Source: Acidimicrobiia bacterium
Lineage (GTDB): Bacteria > Actinomycetota > Acidimicrobiia > Spongiisociales > Spongiisociaceae
Length of the DNA: 44,488 bases
Assembly (NCBI GenBank): GCA_011523395.1
Contig: WTGW01000090.1
Coordinates: 1 to 44,488, forward strand
Direction: 5' to 3'
This document shows, piece by piece, positions 1 through 9,505 of this stretch. The notes under the pieces are model-generated. The model saw only the letters and a list, made by a program, of their open reading frames with translations. It did not search any database and had not been told where the DNA came from. The translations under genes and the position numbers were made by a program. The stretch's first letter is position 1, and each line of letters begins with the position of its first letter.

Positions 1-168
1 CAGTGGTCAGTGGTCAGTGGTCAGTGGTCAGTGGTCAGTGGTCAGTGGTCAGTGGATGTTGTAACACGGGACTGTTGGGACGCGAACACCAGGCTGGTGG
101 GCCCGAGGAACTTCCTCACCCATAGGTCGCAAACTGGCCACTGGAAACCGGCCACTGGCCACTTGTCT
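1..168 (+). repeat. Heptad-capped palindromic element, copy A1
   Basis: Positions 1-55 are nearly eight exact CAGTGGT units, cut by the window edge. Positions 56-133 are a unique core containing the dyad CACCAGGCTGGTG. Positions 134-168 are inverted-sense heptads (CTGGCCA, CTGGAAA, CCGGCCA, CTGGCCA, CTTGTCT). The core recurs in reverse at 5108-5182 and forward at 35563-35640. The right-hand heptads run directly into the stop codon (167-169) of the lipoprotein gene. Confidence 0.9.
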
Positions 169-2317
169 AATACGTGATGGGCTCCGGCGTCCCGTAATCC
201 GGGAGGGGGAACCCGGTCCAGGAGGTTGCCTCGAACGTGTCCAGGTCCGAGCCCAGCAGGCCGCCTTCCGACACGGTGAAGAGCGTGTCGCCCACCACCA
301 GGGAGCGGAGGATCGGCCAGGGACCCCAGAACCGGAGCTCGTCCTCGGGAACGCCGGGCACCTTGGGCTCGTGCTCGACAGTGGCCAGTTGCCGGATGCC
401 TCCGGCGCCGACCGAGAGCACGAAGGCGCCCGCGAAGTAGTCCCAATAGTCCGACTGGTCGTCGTACTTCCACCAGCCCACCGGCATCACGGCCATGTCC
501 TTCGGCGCCCAGTACAGGAAGGCGCGGTGGTCCCACTCCACGTCCGAATAGGAGTCCTCCACGGTGAACTGATGGATGCGAAGCGGGTTGGACAGATCGG
601 AGACATCGAACACCGATACCTGAGTGCCCAGCGTCCATCCCCGTTCATCGGCATCCTGACCGATTCCCAGCAGGAGCCCGTCACCGATCGGATGCAGGTA
701 GGCGGAGTAGCCGAGGATCTTGAGCTCGCCCACCACCCGGGGGTTCTCGGGGTCGGACAGGTCGACGGTGTAGAGCGGATCGGTCTGGCGGAAGGTGACT
801 ATGTAGCCGATATCGCCGATGAACCGGACGGCGAAGATGCGCTCGCCCTGCCCGAGACCTCCCACGGATCCGACGATCCGTAGCTGCCGGTCATCCCTGG
901 CCAGGACGTCCACCCGGCTCACCGAGGGCTGATCTCCACGAGACCACCACCCCCATGACGGATCGTTGGTGGACGCCACCCGCAGGTGTCCGTCGTGCTC
1001 CGACATGGCGAACTGGTTCAGGAGGAACCCGTCCACCGATCCGCTCGCCAGGTATTCGGCGCCGCCCGCGCCGCCTATGTCGAACTGATGGATGTGCGTG
1101 CTGACAGTCTCCGCCTCCCTGGTCGCCTGGTCCTCGTCCAACGCCGCCCAGTCGGCCCAGCGCTGGGTGGCGACGTAGAGGTTGGTCGAGGACGCGTAGA
1201 CCGTGTCGCCTCCCGACACCACCGTGGAAACCGCCTCGGTTCCGATCCCGCCGGCGAGGTCGAAGCTCAGCACGGACAGGAAGTCGAACCCCGAGAACTC
1301 GTCGGGTGCGTATGACGAGCCACAATCGATGAACAGGCCCCGCGACGTGCCGCCCGCACCCTCGAGGACGTAGCCGGGCGCCCAGTCCTCCAGGGTCGAG
1401 TCCTCGATGGTCATCCGGTTGGCCATCTCAGCCCGGGCCTCGGCCGACCTGGATGCGGGATAGACGAACGGGAGCCGTTCGTGGGGCCGGGAGGAGAGGA
1501 CCAGGCTGACCCGCTCGCCCACCAGCCGGGCCGACACGTACCTACCCTCCACCGTGAGGGTGCCGGTCACGGTCAGGCCCTCGGGGTCGGACAGATCGAC
1601 CTGCACCACCTGGGTGAGGTCGCCCTCAGGCCCGTAGCCGCCCGCCATCAGGAGAGCGGTGCCTTCGCCGAGGAACATCCGGAAACTGTGGAAACGGCCG
1701 AGACTCTCGTCCTTGCCCTCCTGGGACTCCCAGGACCAGAGATCGAGCGTCCCCACCAGTTCGGGACTACCCGACGACACGTCGATGTAGTGGAGAATGC
1801 CATGGGCCACCACGAGGATCCGGTTCCCATCGGTCTTGACGAGGTCCGGCTCGTCGACGCCGATCTCCTGGACGTTGGTGGTCGAGTAGTCGACGCCCGC
1901 TTGCGGGGCCGCGGCGACGCTGTCGGTAGCGGCGGCCGCAGCGCTTTCCTCCATGATCTCGAAATCCGCCTCTTCCACGATGAGGGGTTCGGGGTAGCGG
2001 CCGCCGTCGAGTCCGTAGGGCCCCACCCGTTCCAGCGCTTCCGCCTTGACGTGGCCGATGAACGCATCGCACGAATCGAACTCCACCAGCGCCGACGCAA
2101 AGAGACCGACCACGGGGTCGGGACCGGTGGTGGAGACCGTGAGGCCCGTGGTGGAGACTGCGGGTCCGGTGGTGGGGGTCGTGGCACCGGTGATCGCCGG
2201 TATGGTCTCTACGGTCGAGGTGACGGCATCCGGTCGGGTGGTGGTCACGGCCGGGTCCGGCGCGCAGGCGCCGACCAAGAGTGCCATGGCGACCAACCAG
2301 CATGCGTGCTTTCTCAT
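167..2317 (-). CDS. Secreted beta-propeller lipoprotein (COG4880-like)
   Basis: A 716-residue exported protein. Residues 1-18 form a lipoprotein signal ending in the lipobox VGAC (Cys18), followed by a Thr/Pro/Val-rich linker to about residue 70. The segment IGVDEPDLVKTDG near residues 153-166 is the hallmark of the secreted C-terminal beta-propeller family (COG4880/PF09826). Propeller-blade phrases such as DLSDPENPRVVG and DVSDLSNP recur along the protein. The ATG is preceded by AAGGAG at a 6-nt spacing. It is divergent from sufC. The biochemical role is unknown; an extracytoplasmic binding or protease-regulating scaffold is possible but unsupported here. The stop codon abuts heptad element A1. 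Confidence 0.85.
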   Translation of the reverse strand: MRKHACWLVAMALLVGACAPDPAVTTTRPDAVTSTVETIPAITGATTPTTGPAVSTTGLTVSTTGPDPVVGLFASALVEFDSCDAFIGHVKAEALERVGPYGLDGGRYPEPLIVEEADFEIMEESAAAAATDSVAAAPQAGVDYSTTNVQEIGVDEPDLVKTDGNRILVVAHGILHYIDVSSGSPELVGTLDLWSWESQEGKDESLGRFHSFRMFLGEGTALLMAGGYGPEGDLTQVVQVDLSDPEGLTVTGTLTVEGRYVSARLVGERVSLVLSSRPHERLPFVYPASRSAEARAEMANRMTIEDSTLEDWAPGYVLEGAGGTSRGLFIDCGSSYAPDEFSGFDFLSVLSFDLAGGIGTEAVSTVVSGGDTVYASSTNLYVATQRWADWAALDEDQATREAETVSTHIHQFDIGGAGGAEYLASGSVDGFLLNQFAMSEHDGHLRVASTNDPSWGWWSRGDQPSVSRVDVLARDDRQLRIVGSVGGLGQGERIFAVRFIGDIGYIVTFRQTDPLYTVDLSDPENPRVVGELKILGYSAYLHPIGDGLLLGIGQDADERGWTLGTQVSVFDVSDLSNPLRIHQFTVEDSYSDVEWDHRAFLYWAPKDMAVMPVGWWKYDDQSDYWDYFAGAFVLSVGAGGIRQLATVEHEPKVPGVPEDELRFWGPWPILRSLVVGDTLFTVSEGGLLGSDLDTFEATSWTGFPLPDYGTPEPITY

Positions 2318-2346
2318 CTCCGGCTCCTTCCAGGAATGATTCTCAT

Positions 2347-2359
2347 GGACGATTCGTCC
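2347..2359. promoter_or_regulatory. 13-bp palindrome in the lipoprotein/sufC divergent gap
   Basis: GGACGA-T-TCGTCC is a perfect 6-bp inverted repeat around one centre base. It lies 30 bp upstream of the lipoprotein ATG and about 95 bp upstream of sufC, where an operator would be expected. No regulator is identifiable. A possible sufC -10 (TACCCT, 2411-2416) follows but has no clear -35. Confidence 0.3.
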
Positions 2360-2453
2360 CTATGACGTCCCGGGGCCGCCCTTCGGTTCCCGACCCCGCA
2401 GCCGGGCGGGTACCCTGGGGTCCGCACCGCTACCTCATCAGGAGATCCACCCA

Positions 2454-3208
2454 TTGACCGACCCCGGCCCCCTGCTGGCCGTCGAAGACCTGCATGCGTC
2501 TGTAGACGGACAACCCATCCTGTCCGGCGTCAACCTCACTGCCCGTAGGGGCGAGATCCACGCCATCATGGGTCCTAACGGATCCGGGAAGTCCACCCTG
2601 GCCAAGGTCTTGATGGGACATCCGAGCTACGAGGTCACGTCGGGGACGGTCTCCTTCAAGGGGGAGGACATAACGGAGGCCGATCCCCCCACCCGGGCCA
2701 ACATGGGAATGTTTCTCGCCTTCCAGTATCCGGAGGAGATTCCGGGCGTGTCGGTCGTCAACTTCCTCCGCACCGCGCTCAGCAACCGGACCGGGGTCGA
2801 CTACACCGTCCTCGAGTTGCGGTTGCGGGTCATGGACGCCATGGAGTCGCTCGGCATGGACGCCTCCTTCGCCGACCGCTACGTGAACCAGGGCTTCTCC
2901 GGCGGCGAGCGCAAGCGCAACGAGGTGCTGCAGATGGCGGTGCTCGAGCCGGAGCTGGCCATCATGGACGAGACCGACTCCGGACTCGACATCGATGCCC
3001 TCCAGGTCGTGGCCGAAGGGGTGAACCGCCTGGCCGGGCCCGAGCGCGGGTTTGTCGTCATAACCCATTACCAGCGGCTCCTCGACTATGTCACCCCCGA
3101 CCATGTCCACGTACTGGTTGATGGCCGGATCGTGAGATCCGGTGGCGCCGAGTTGGCCCATCAACTGGAGGAGGAAGGATACGAAGCCTTCCGAGCCGTC
3201 GCGGCGCC

Positions 3209-3212
<4 letters not shown>
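2454..3212 (+). CDS. sufC: Fe-S cluster assembly ATPase SufC
   Basis: A 252-residue ABC-type ATPase that normally energises the SufBCD scaffold in the cytoplasm. Walker A is GPNGSGKST at residues 40-48. The SufC-typical signature FSGGERKRNE is followed by Walker B and the family motif MDETDSGLDIDAL. The start is TTG with AGGAG nine bases upstream. The stop overlaps the sufS ATG by four bases (ATGA), so the two are translationally coupled. SufB and SufD, its obligate partners, are not beside it: the upstream neighbour is a divergent lipoprotein gene. They must lie elsewhere if the pathway is complete. Confidence 0.95.
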
Positions 3213-4444
<1,232 letters not shown>

Positions 4445-4515
4445 GGGACCGGGATTGCCTGCGGTGAGCAATCGGGTAACGGCAACGCACCGGCTGCGCT
4501 CCCCAGGAGGGTACT

Positions 4516-4548
4516 GAGAATGTCCAGTCGCCAGTCATCGGACAGTGA
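4516..4548 (+). repeat. Degenerate CAGT heptad-like tract between sufS and sufU
   Basis: CAGT-containing words recur at roughly 7-bp spacing (CCAGTCG, CCAGTCA, then GACAGTG). The tract may be a decayed relative of the CAGTGGT arrays seen elsewhere, but it has no core sequence. The rest of the 4445-4619 gap holds only a weak GATTGC/GCAATC hairpin near 4451-4471 without a T tract. Confidence 0.3.
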
Positions 4549-4619
4549 AACCCCAGGTCAATGCTTCGCAGGCCAACCCATCCCCGACTCTTCCCGCACC
4601 CTCCTATGGTGGGACGCTC

Positions 4620-5075
4620 ATGGCGCTTGAAGATCTCTACCGCGAGGTGATCCTCGACCATTACCGGAATCCCCGTAACCGGCAGGCCCTCGGGCGGGCC
4701 AACGCGGTCGCCGACGGCAGCAATCCGCTGTGCGGCGACGAGGTCCGGGTCGAATTGCTGATCGAGGGGGGCGAGGTCACCGCGATCGGGGTGACCGGTC
4801 ACGGATGCTCGATATCGCAAGCCTCGGGCTCGATGATGGGCGACGCGGTGAAGGGGCGGAGCATCGAGACGATCCGGACGCTCACCGGCCGGTTCAAGGG
4901 CATGATGAGCATTGACGGCGCCGATGAGCCCGGGCTCGACCCGAGCCGGCCGGGTGCGGTCCTGGGTGATCTGGAGGCGCTCCAGGGAGTCCGCAAGTTC
5001 CCGGTCCGGATCAAGTGCGCCAACCTGCCCTGGACCACCCTCGAAGAAGCCATCAACAACTTCAAGGCTGATTAG
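4620..5075 (+). CDS. sufU: Sulfur transfer / Fe-S assembly protein SufU
   Basis: A 151-residue IscU-like, zinc-binding sulfurtransferase partner of SufS in Gram-positive and actinobacterial Suf systems. The zinc/sulfur-acceptor residues are visible: Cys38 and Asp40 in NPLCGDE, Cys63 in GHGCSIS, and Cys133 in KCANLPW. I chose ATG 4620 (MALEDLYREVILDHYRNP) because family homology begins there. An in-frame GTG at 4545 would add 25 low-complexity residues. The TAG stop (5073-5075) is the first three bases of the TAGTGGC heptad of element A2. Confidence 0.94.
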   Translation: MALEDLYREVILDHYRNPRNRQALGRANAVADGSNPLCGDEVRVELLIEGGEVTAIGVTGHGCSISQASGSMMGDAVKGRSIETIRTLTGRFKGMMSIDGADEPGLDPSRPGAVLGDLEALQGVRKFPVRIKCANLPWTTLEEAINNFKAD

Positions 5076-5227
5076 TGGCCAGTGGCCGGTGACCAGTAGC
5101 CAGTTTGCGACCTATGGGCGAGCAAGGTCCTCGGGCCCACCAGCCTGGTGTTCGCCTCCCAACAGTCCCGTGTTACAACATTCACTGACCACTGACCACT
5201 GACCACTGACCACTGACCACTGACTCG
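5073..5227 (-). repeat. Heptad-capped palindromic element, copy A2
   Basis: This is a reverse-oriented copy. Degenerate heptads at 5073-5107 (TAGTGGC, CAGTGGC, CGGTGAC, CAGTAGC, CAGTTTG) lead into the core, then six exact CACTGAC units at 5183-5224. It occupies the whole convergent gap between the sufU and fumC stop codons. The core matches copy A1 closely once reverse-complemented, including the CACCAGGCTGGTG dyad. Confidence 0.9.
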
Positions 5228-6619
5228 TCAGAGGATTCCGCCCTCGGTCATCCGCTTGATGTCCAGCACCCGATCCAACTCCTCCGCCTCCATCAGACCC
5301 ATGTCGAGCACCACCTCGCGGATGGTGCGGCCCGTGGCGTAGGCCTCCTTGGCCACCCGTGCGCCCATGTCGTAGCCGATCCGGGGGTTGAGGGCGGTGA
5401 CCACCGCCAGGTTGCTCTCCGCCAGCCGGCGAGCCCGCACCGCATCCGCCTCGATCCCGTCGACGCAGCGTTCCCGCAGGGTGGACGAGGCGCTGGCCAG
5501 GAGGCCGATCGACTCCAGGAGGTTGTGGGCCATCATCGGCATCATCACGTTGAGCTCGAAGTTGCCGTTGGCGCCGCCCCAGGAGATGGCCGAGTCGTTT
5601 CCGATCACCTGCGCGGCAACCTGGCACACCATCTCGGGAATGACCGGATTGACCTTTCCGGGCATGATCGAGGATCCCGGCTGGAGGGCGGGAAGCCTGA
5701 TCTCCCCCAGGCCCGTACGGGGTCCCGACGCCAGCCAGCGCAGATCGTTGGCGATCTTGAACAGGGACACCGCAACGGTCTTCAGGGCTCCAGAAGCCAT
5801 CACGACCGCATCCTTCCCGGCCTGGGCCTCGAAGTGGTTGGCGGCCTCCCTGAGCGGATAGCCGGTCCTCCTGGCCATCAGGCCGATGACCGAAGCCGCG
5901 AACCCGGGCGGCGCGTTGATTCCCGTTCCGACGGCGGTGCCTCCCAGGGCGAGCTCGTCGAGGTCCGGCAACACCGCCAGCAGGCGTTCGACGCCCTTCG
6001 CGACCTGCGCCGCGTACGAGGAGAACTCCTGGCCCAGCGTCACGGGCGTGGCGTCCATCAGGTGGGTGCGGCCGGACTTCACCACGTCCCCGAAGTCGGC
6101 CGACCTCGCCTGGAGCGATCGGGCCAGCGCCTCCAGCGCCGGCATCAGGTCCTCTCTGGTGGCGGAGGCGGCCGCCACGTGCATGGCGGTGGGGATCACA
6201 TCGTTCGAGGACTGGCCGAAGTTGACGTGATCGTTGGGATGGACGGACCGGTCCCCGATCGAACCTCCGAGCAACTGGGCGGCCCGGTTGGCGATGACCT
6301 CGTTGGCGTTGGTATTGGTGGAGGTACCCGACCCGGTCTGGAAGACGTCGAGCACGAAGTGGTCGTCCCAGAGACCGGCCATAACCTCGTCCGCCGCCAG
6401 CGACACCGCCGAGGCGACCTCGGCCGGCAGATGACGCTCCTCGCCCGCCACCTGCGCTGCCGAGCCCTTGATCAGGCCGAGCGACCAGATGAACCAGCGG
6501 CCGAACCTACGGTCGGAGATGGGGAAGTTCTCGACTGCCCTCCCGGTCGAGGCGCCGTAGAGAGCATCCGATGGGATCTCCACCTCCCCCATGGAGTCCT
6601 TCTCGATCCGGAACCGCAC
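5228..6619 (-). CDS. fumC: Fumarate hydratase class II FumC
   Basis: A 463-residue class II fumarase (aspartase/fumarase superfamily), interconverting fumarate and malate in the TCA cycle without an Fe-S cluster. Signatures are [12 protein letters not shown], the His motif [11 protein letters not shown], and the superfamily signature loop [15 protein letters not shown] carrying the catalytic serine. I chose GTG 6619 ([13 protein letters not shown]) because it fits the usual length and follows an AAGGTGAGG ribosome site. An in-frame ATG at 6667 would add 16 Gly/His-rich residues. A -10-like TACACT (6672-6677 complement) lies upstream. Confidence 0.95.
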   Translation of the reverse strand: MRFRIEKDSMGEVEIPSDALYGASTGRAVENFPISDRRFGRWFIWSLGLIKGSAAQVAGEERHLPAEVASAVSLAADEVMAGLWDDHFVLDVFQTGSGTSTNTNANEVIANRAAQLLGGSIGDRSVHPNDHVNFGQSSNDVIPTAMHVAAASATREDLMPALEALARSLQARSADFGDVVKSGRTHLMDATPVTLGQEFSSYAAQVAKGVERLLAVLPDLDELALGGTAVGTGINAPPGFAASVIGLMARRTGYPLREAANHFEAQAGKDAVVMASGALKTVAVSLFKIANDLRWLASGPRTGLGEIRLPALQPGSSIMPGKVNPVIPEMVCQVAAQVIGNDSAISWGGANGNFELNVMMPMMAHNLLESIGLLASASSTLRERCVDGIEADAVRARRLAESNLAVVTALNPRIGYDMGARVAKEAYATGRTIREVVLDMGLMEAEELDRVLDIKRMTEGGIL

Positions 6620-6719
6620 CAACCCCTCACCTTCGTGACCTCGACCGCGCCCTTCATGGCCGGGCATAGCGAGTGTACCCGGCCGGGCACATCCGGCAGC
6701 ACACCTCGCCACCACGCTC

Positions 6720-7604
6720 CTAGAGGCCGAGGCGCTCCATCCGGTCGGGATAGCGCTGCCAGTCCTTCTCGACCTTCACGCGGAGATCCAGAAAGATCCG
6801 CCGGCCCAGCGCCTCCTCCAGCTCGCGCCGCGCCCGGGTGCCGGCATCGCGCAGGTTGGCCCCTCCCGCACCCACCACGATCCCCTTCTGGGACTCCCGC
6901 TCCACGTAGATGACTGCTTCGATCCGGGTCAGGCCGTCCTCCCGGACCTCGATGCCCTCGGTCTTGACGGCTACCGAGTGGGGTAACTCCTGCCAGAGCC
7001 CGGGTAGCAACTTCTCCCTGACGGTCTCGGCGATCAATACCTCGTCCGGCCGGTCGCTCACCACACCGGGCGGATACAGGGCCGGACCTTCCGGCAGGCG
7101 GGGGACCAGCTCGGCGACCACCCTCTCCAGGCCGTCGCCCTCGAGAGCCGAGACCGGGATGTAGGCGCCGAAGTCCCACAGCGCCGCCTCGCTCAACCGT
7201 TCCGCCACGCGACCCTTGCGCGCCGCGTCCACCTTGTTGACGATCAGGACCACCTGCTCCGGTTCCATCGAGTCGAGGAGGTGTTCCGCTATACGGCGGT
7301 CTCCGGGCCCCACCCGGGCGGTGGCGTCTATGACGAACACCGTACAGTCGGCGTCGGTCACGGTCCGGTATGCGGTCGAGTTGAGGCGCTCGCCCAGGGC
7401 CGTCCGGGGGCGGTGGAGCCCGGGCGTATCCACGAACACGATCTGGGCGGCGGGGTCTTCCACCGTCAGAACGCCCCGGACGTTCAATCGGGTGGTCTGC
7501 GGCCGCCGGGAGGTGATGGTCACCTTCTGCCCGACCAGGCTGTTGATCAACGTCGACTTGCCTACGTTGGGCCGCCCCACGACCGCCACGAATCCGGAAC
7601 GCAC
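6720..7604 (-). CDS. era: Ribosome-assembly GTPase Era
   Basis: A 294-residue GTPase that binds 16S rRNA and the 30S subunit through a C-terminal KH domain. G1 is GRPNVGKST near the N-terminus, G3 is DTPGLHRP and G4 is NKVD. The KH segment includes [13 protein letters not shown] 7604 gives the classic start [17 protein letters not shown] and has GAGGA four bases upstream. An ATG at 7622 would add six residues encoded partly by the inverted repeat of the 207-bp element that sits directly upstream. The element separates era from the CNNM gene, to which it would otherwise be nearly fused. Confidence 0.95.
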   Translation of the reverse strand: MRSGFVAVVGRPNVGKSTLINSLVGQKVTITSRRPQTTRLNVRGVLTVEDPAAQIVFVDTPGLHRPRTALGERLNSTAYRTVTDADCTVFVIDATARVGPGDRRIAEHLLDSMEPEQVVLIVNKVDAARKGRVAERLSEAALWDFGAYIPVSALEGDGLERVVAELVPRLPEGPALYPPGVVSDRPDEVLIAETVREKLLPGLWQELPHSVAVKTEGIEVREDGLTRIEAVIYVERESQKGIVVGAGGANLRDAGTRARRELEEALGRRIFLDLRVKVEKDWQRYPDRMERLGL

Positions 7605-7612
7605 GAGGTCCT

Positions 7613-7819
7613 CAGCCCCCATTATTCATGGATGGGGGTTTGTCGGGTGACGATGAAGGCCGCTCCGTGCCCCTGATCCGGGGTTATGGCCTTTTGGCGG
7701 CCCCATCCTCTGGCCGAATGTGCATCAACCGCCGGGAGAAGGGTGGCCCCTTCAGAAATGATGTGGTTGAAATGGCCTGATCCGGGTCGGTGTGCTGGGG
7801 ACATGAATAATGGGGGCTA
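7613..7819. mobile_element. 207-bp MITE-like element with terminal inverted repeats, copy 1
   Basis: The outer ends are a perfect 17-bp inverted repeat (AGCCCCCATTATTCATG at 7614-7630 and its complement at 7802-7818). A copy of the same length with related ends lies at 29579-29785. Shared internal stretches include GGGGTTAT, GGTTGA and GTCGGTGTG at nearly the same offsets. There is no coding capacity. The left end lies 10 bp upstream of the era start. The right end overlaps the stop codon of the CNNM gene. Confidence 0.75.
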
Positions 7820-9013
7820 GCGATCTGTGTTACCCACCCGGTGGACCAGCACGCGTTCCACCCGCCGGCCCTGCACCCGGTCGGCGACCAGCACGGCCTC
7901 ACCCATCTCGAAGCGCTCCCCCACCATCGGAACCCGCCCTGCCAGCCCGAGCACCAGGCCGCCCACGGTATCCCATTCGTCATCGGGCAGATCGGCGCCC
8001 AAGACCTGGTTGAGGTCGTCCACCGACAATCGAGCAGCCACCAGGAACCCTCCGTCATCCAGAGGCTGCACCATGGGGGCCTCGGTGTCGTACTCGTCGA
8101 CTATCTCACCCACCAACTCCTCGATCAGGTCCTCGATGGTGACCAGCCCGGCTGTCCCGCCGAACTCGTCTACCGCAATGGCGATGTGGATCTGCGTGGA
8201 CTGCATCTCCCGGAGCAGGTCGCGCACGGGCTTGGACTCGGGAACGAAGTGGGGCTCGCGAGATATCCGGGTGACGGGCTCGGGATCCCTTGATGCCGCC
8301 ACCCGGCCCAACAAGTCCTTGGCGTACACCATTCCCACTATGTCGTCGGTCCCCTTGCCGGTGACCGGCACCCGCGAGTAGCCGCAGTCCAGGATGAGAT
8401 CCAGGGCCTCCGTGGTGGTGCTGGCGGCGCCCAGCGTCACCATGTCCGTGCGCGGCACCATCACCTCGCGCACGATGGCATCGGAGAACTCCAGCACCGA
8501 GGAGATCATGCGGATCTCCTCTCGATCCGACGGATCGTGATCGCCGTTGGCCACGGCCGGGGCCGGGACGATGTCCTCCTCGTCCTCGATCAGGTCTCCC
8601 GCCCGGCTGCCGATCGAAATGGCCAGGCGCAACAGCCTGGCCAGCCGGTATGCGATGCGGTGGGGCCGCTTCCGGCCGACCGAGCGGGGCCACAGGTCTC
8701 CCAGCAGCACGATCATGGCGGCCGTCATCGCCAGCGCCATCGCCAGCCGTGACCCGCTCAGCGTGGCCCCGGTAGCCCAGGCGGCCGAAAGGGCGACGGT
8801 CACCAGGAGGGTGGCATGTATCAAGGAGATGGCCGGCCGGATACGGGTGCGCTCCTCCAGCAGCTCCGCGACGATCCCGGCGCCCTCACTGCCGTCCGCG
8901 GCGTCGTGCAGGGCATCGGCTCGGGGCGTGCGGACCAGCGACTCCCCGGCCGCCCGGAGCGCGGCCGCCAGCGAGAGCACCGCCACCGCCGCCGCCCAGG
9001 CCAGCCAGTTCAT
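7817..9013 (-). CDS. CNNM/CorC-HlyC family membrane protein
   Basis: A 398-residue protein of the 'hemolysin C'/CorC class. The N-terminal DUF21/CNNM transmembrane part covers about residues 1-150. A CBS pair follows (MVPRTDMVTLG, SRVPVTGKGTDDIVGMVYAKDLL). The C-terminal CorC/HlyC domain includes DDEWDTVGGLVLGLAGRVP. The family is linked to Mg2+/Co2+ transport or efflux; true haemolysin activity is unlikely. Its ATG overlaps the ybeY stop by 4 bp. The conserved ybeY-CNNM-era order supports the call. The TAG stop falls in the inverted repeat of the 207-bp element. Confidence 0.9.
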   Translation of the reverse strand: MNWLAWAAAVAVLSLAAALRAAGESLVRTPRADALHDAADGSEGAGIVAELLEERTRIRPAISLIHATLLVTVALSAAWATGATLSGSRLAMALAMTAAMIVLLGDLWPRSVGRKRPHRIAYRLARLLRLAISIGSRAGDLIEDEEDIVPAPAVANGDHDPSDREEIRMISSVLEFSDAIVREVMVPRTDMVTLGAASTTTEALDLILDCGYSRVPVTGKGTDDIVGMVYAKDLLGRVAASRDPEPVTRISREPHFVPESKPVRDLLREMQSTQIHIAIAVDEFGGTAGLVTIEDLIEELVGEIVDEYDTEAPMVQPLDDGGFLVAARLSVDDLNQVLGADLPDDEWDTVGGLVLGLAGRVPMVGERFEMGEAVLVADRVQGRRVERVLVHRVGNTDR

Positions 9014-9480
9014 CGCCGCTCCATCCCGATCGCGGCCAGGAGGTGGCGCTCCCTCGACTCCATTTGTTCGGCCTCCGAGTCCGACTCATGGTCATAACCG
9101 ATCAGGTGCAGCAGGCCGTGGGTGACCATGAGCGCCATCTCATGCTCATACGCAGTGCCGAGGCGCCGCGCCTGGTCTTCGACGTAGCCGGGCGCGATGA
9201 TCACGTCGCCGAGCGCGTACGGAACCCCGGCCCCGCTCCGGGCGGCGCTCTCCCGATGCCCCACACCGCGCGGCGCAAGAGGTAGCGCCAACACGTCGGT
9301 CGGCCCTTCCCGGCCCAGGAACCGCTGATTGTGTACCGCCATGTCATCGTCGGTTACCAGCATGATCCCCACCTCGGTGGACGATGGCATGTCCTCCTTC
9401 TCCAGCACGACCGCCGCCAGGGCGCGGAGGCCATCCCCGTCGACCGGCAGGTCCTGGTGGTTCGATAAGAGAATCTCCAC
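9010..9480 (-). CDS. ybeY: Endoribonuclease YbeY
   Basis: A 156-residue metallo-endoribonuclease for 16S rRNA 3' maturation and 70S quality control. The zinc-binding signature HGLLHLIGYDH is intact near residues 120-130. GTG start (MEILLSNHQ). It lies between the pgpH-type gene (25 bp upstream) and the CNNM gene (ATGA overlap downstream), the usual phoH-pgpH-ybeY-era neighbourhood. Confidence 0.95.
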   Translation of the reverse strand: MEILLSNHQDLPVDGDGLRALAAVVLEKEDMPSSTEVGIMLVTDDDMAVHNQRFLGREGPTDVLALPLAPRGVGHRESAARSGAGVPYALGDVIIAPGYVEDQARRLGTAYEHEMALMVTHGLLHLIGYDHESDSEAEQMESRERHLLAAIGMERR

Positions 9481-9505
9481 GGGCTACGCATCCAACCGCG
9501 GGCGG

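Noticed and set aside
1-55. CRISPR array at the heptad repeats
   Set aside because: The units are 7 bp and directly abutting, with no spacers of regular length and no cas genes nearby.
5525-6913. Long plus-strand open frame opposite fumC
   Set aside because: Its translation is low-complexity His/Gly/Arg/Pro text and it is fully antisense to a clear fumarase. GC-rich third positions keep the opposite strand open.
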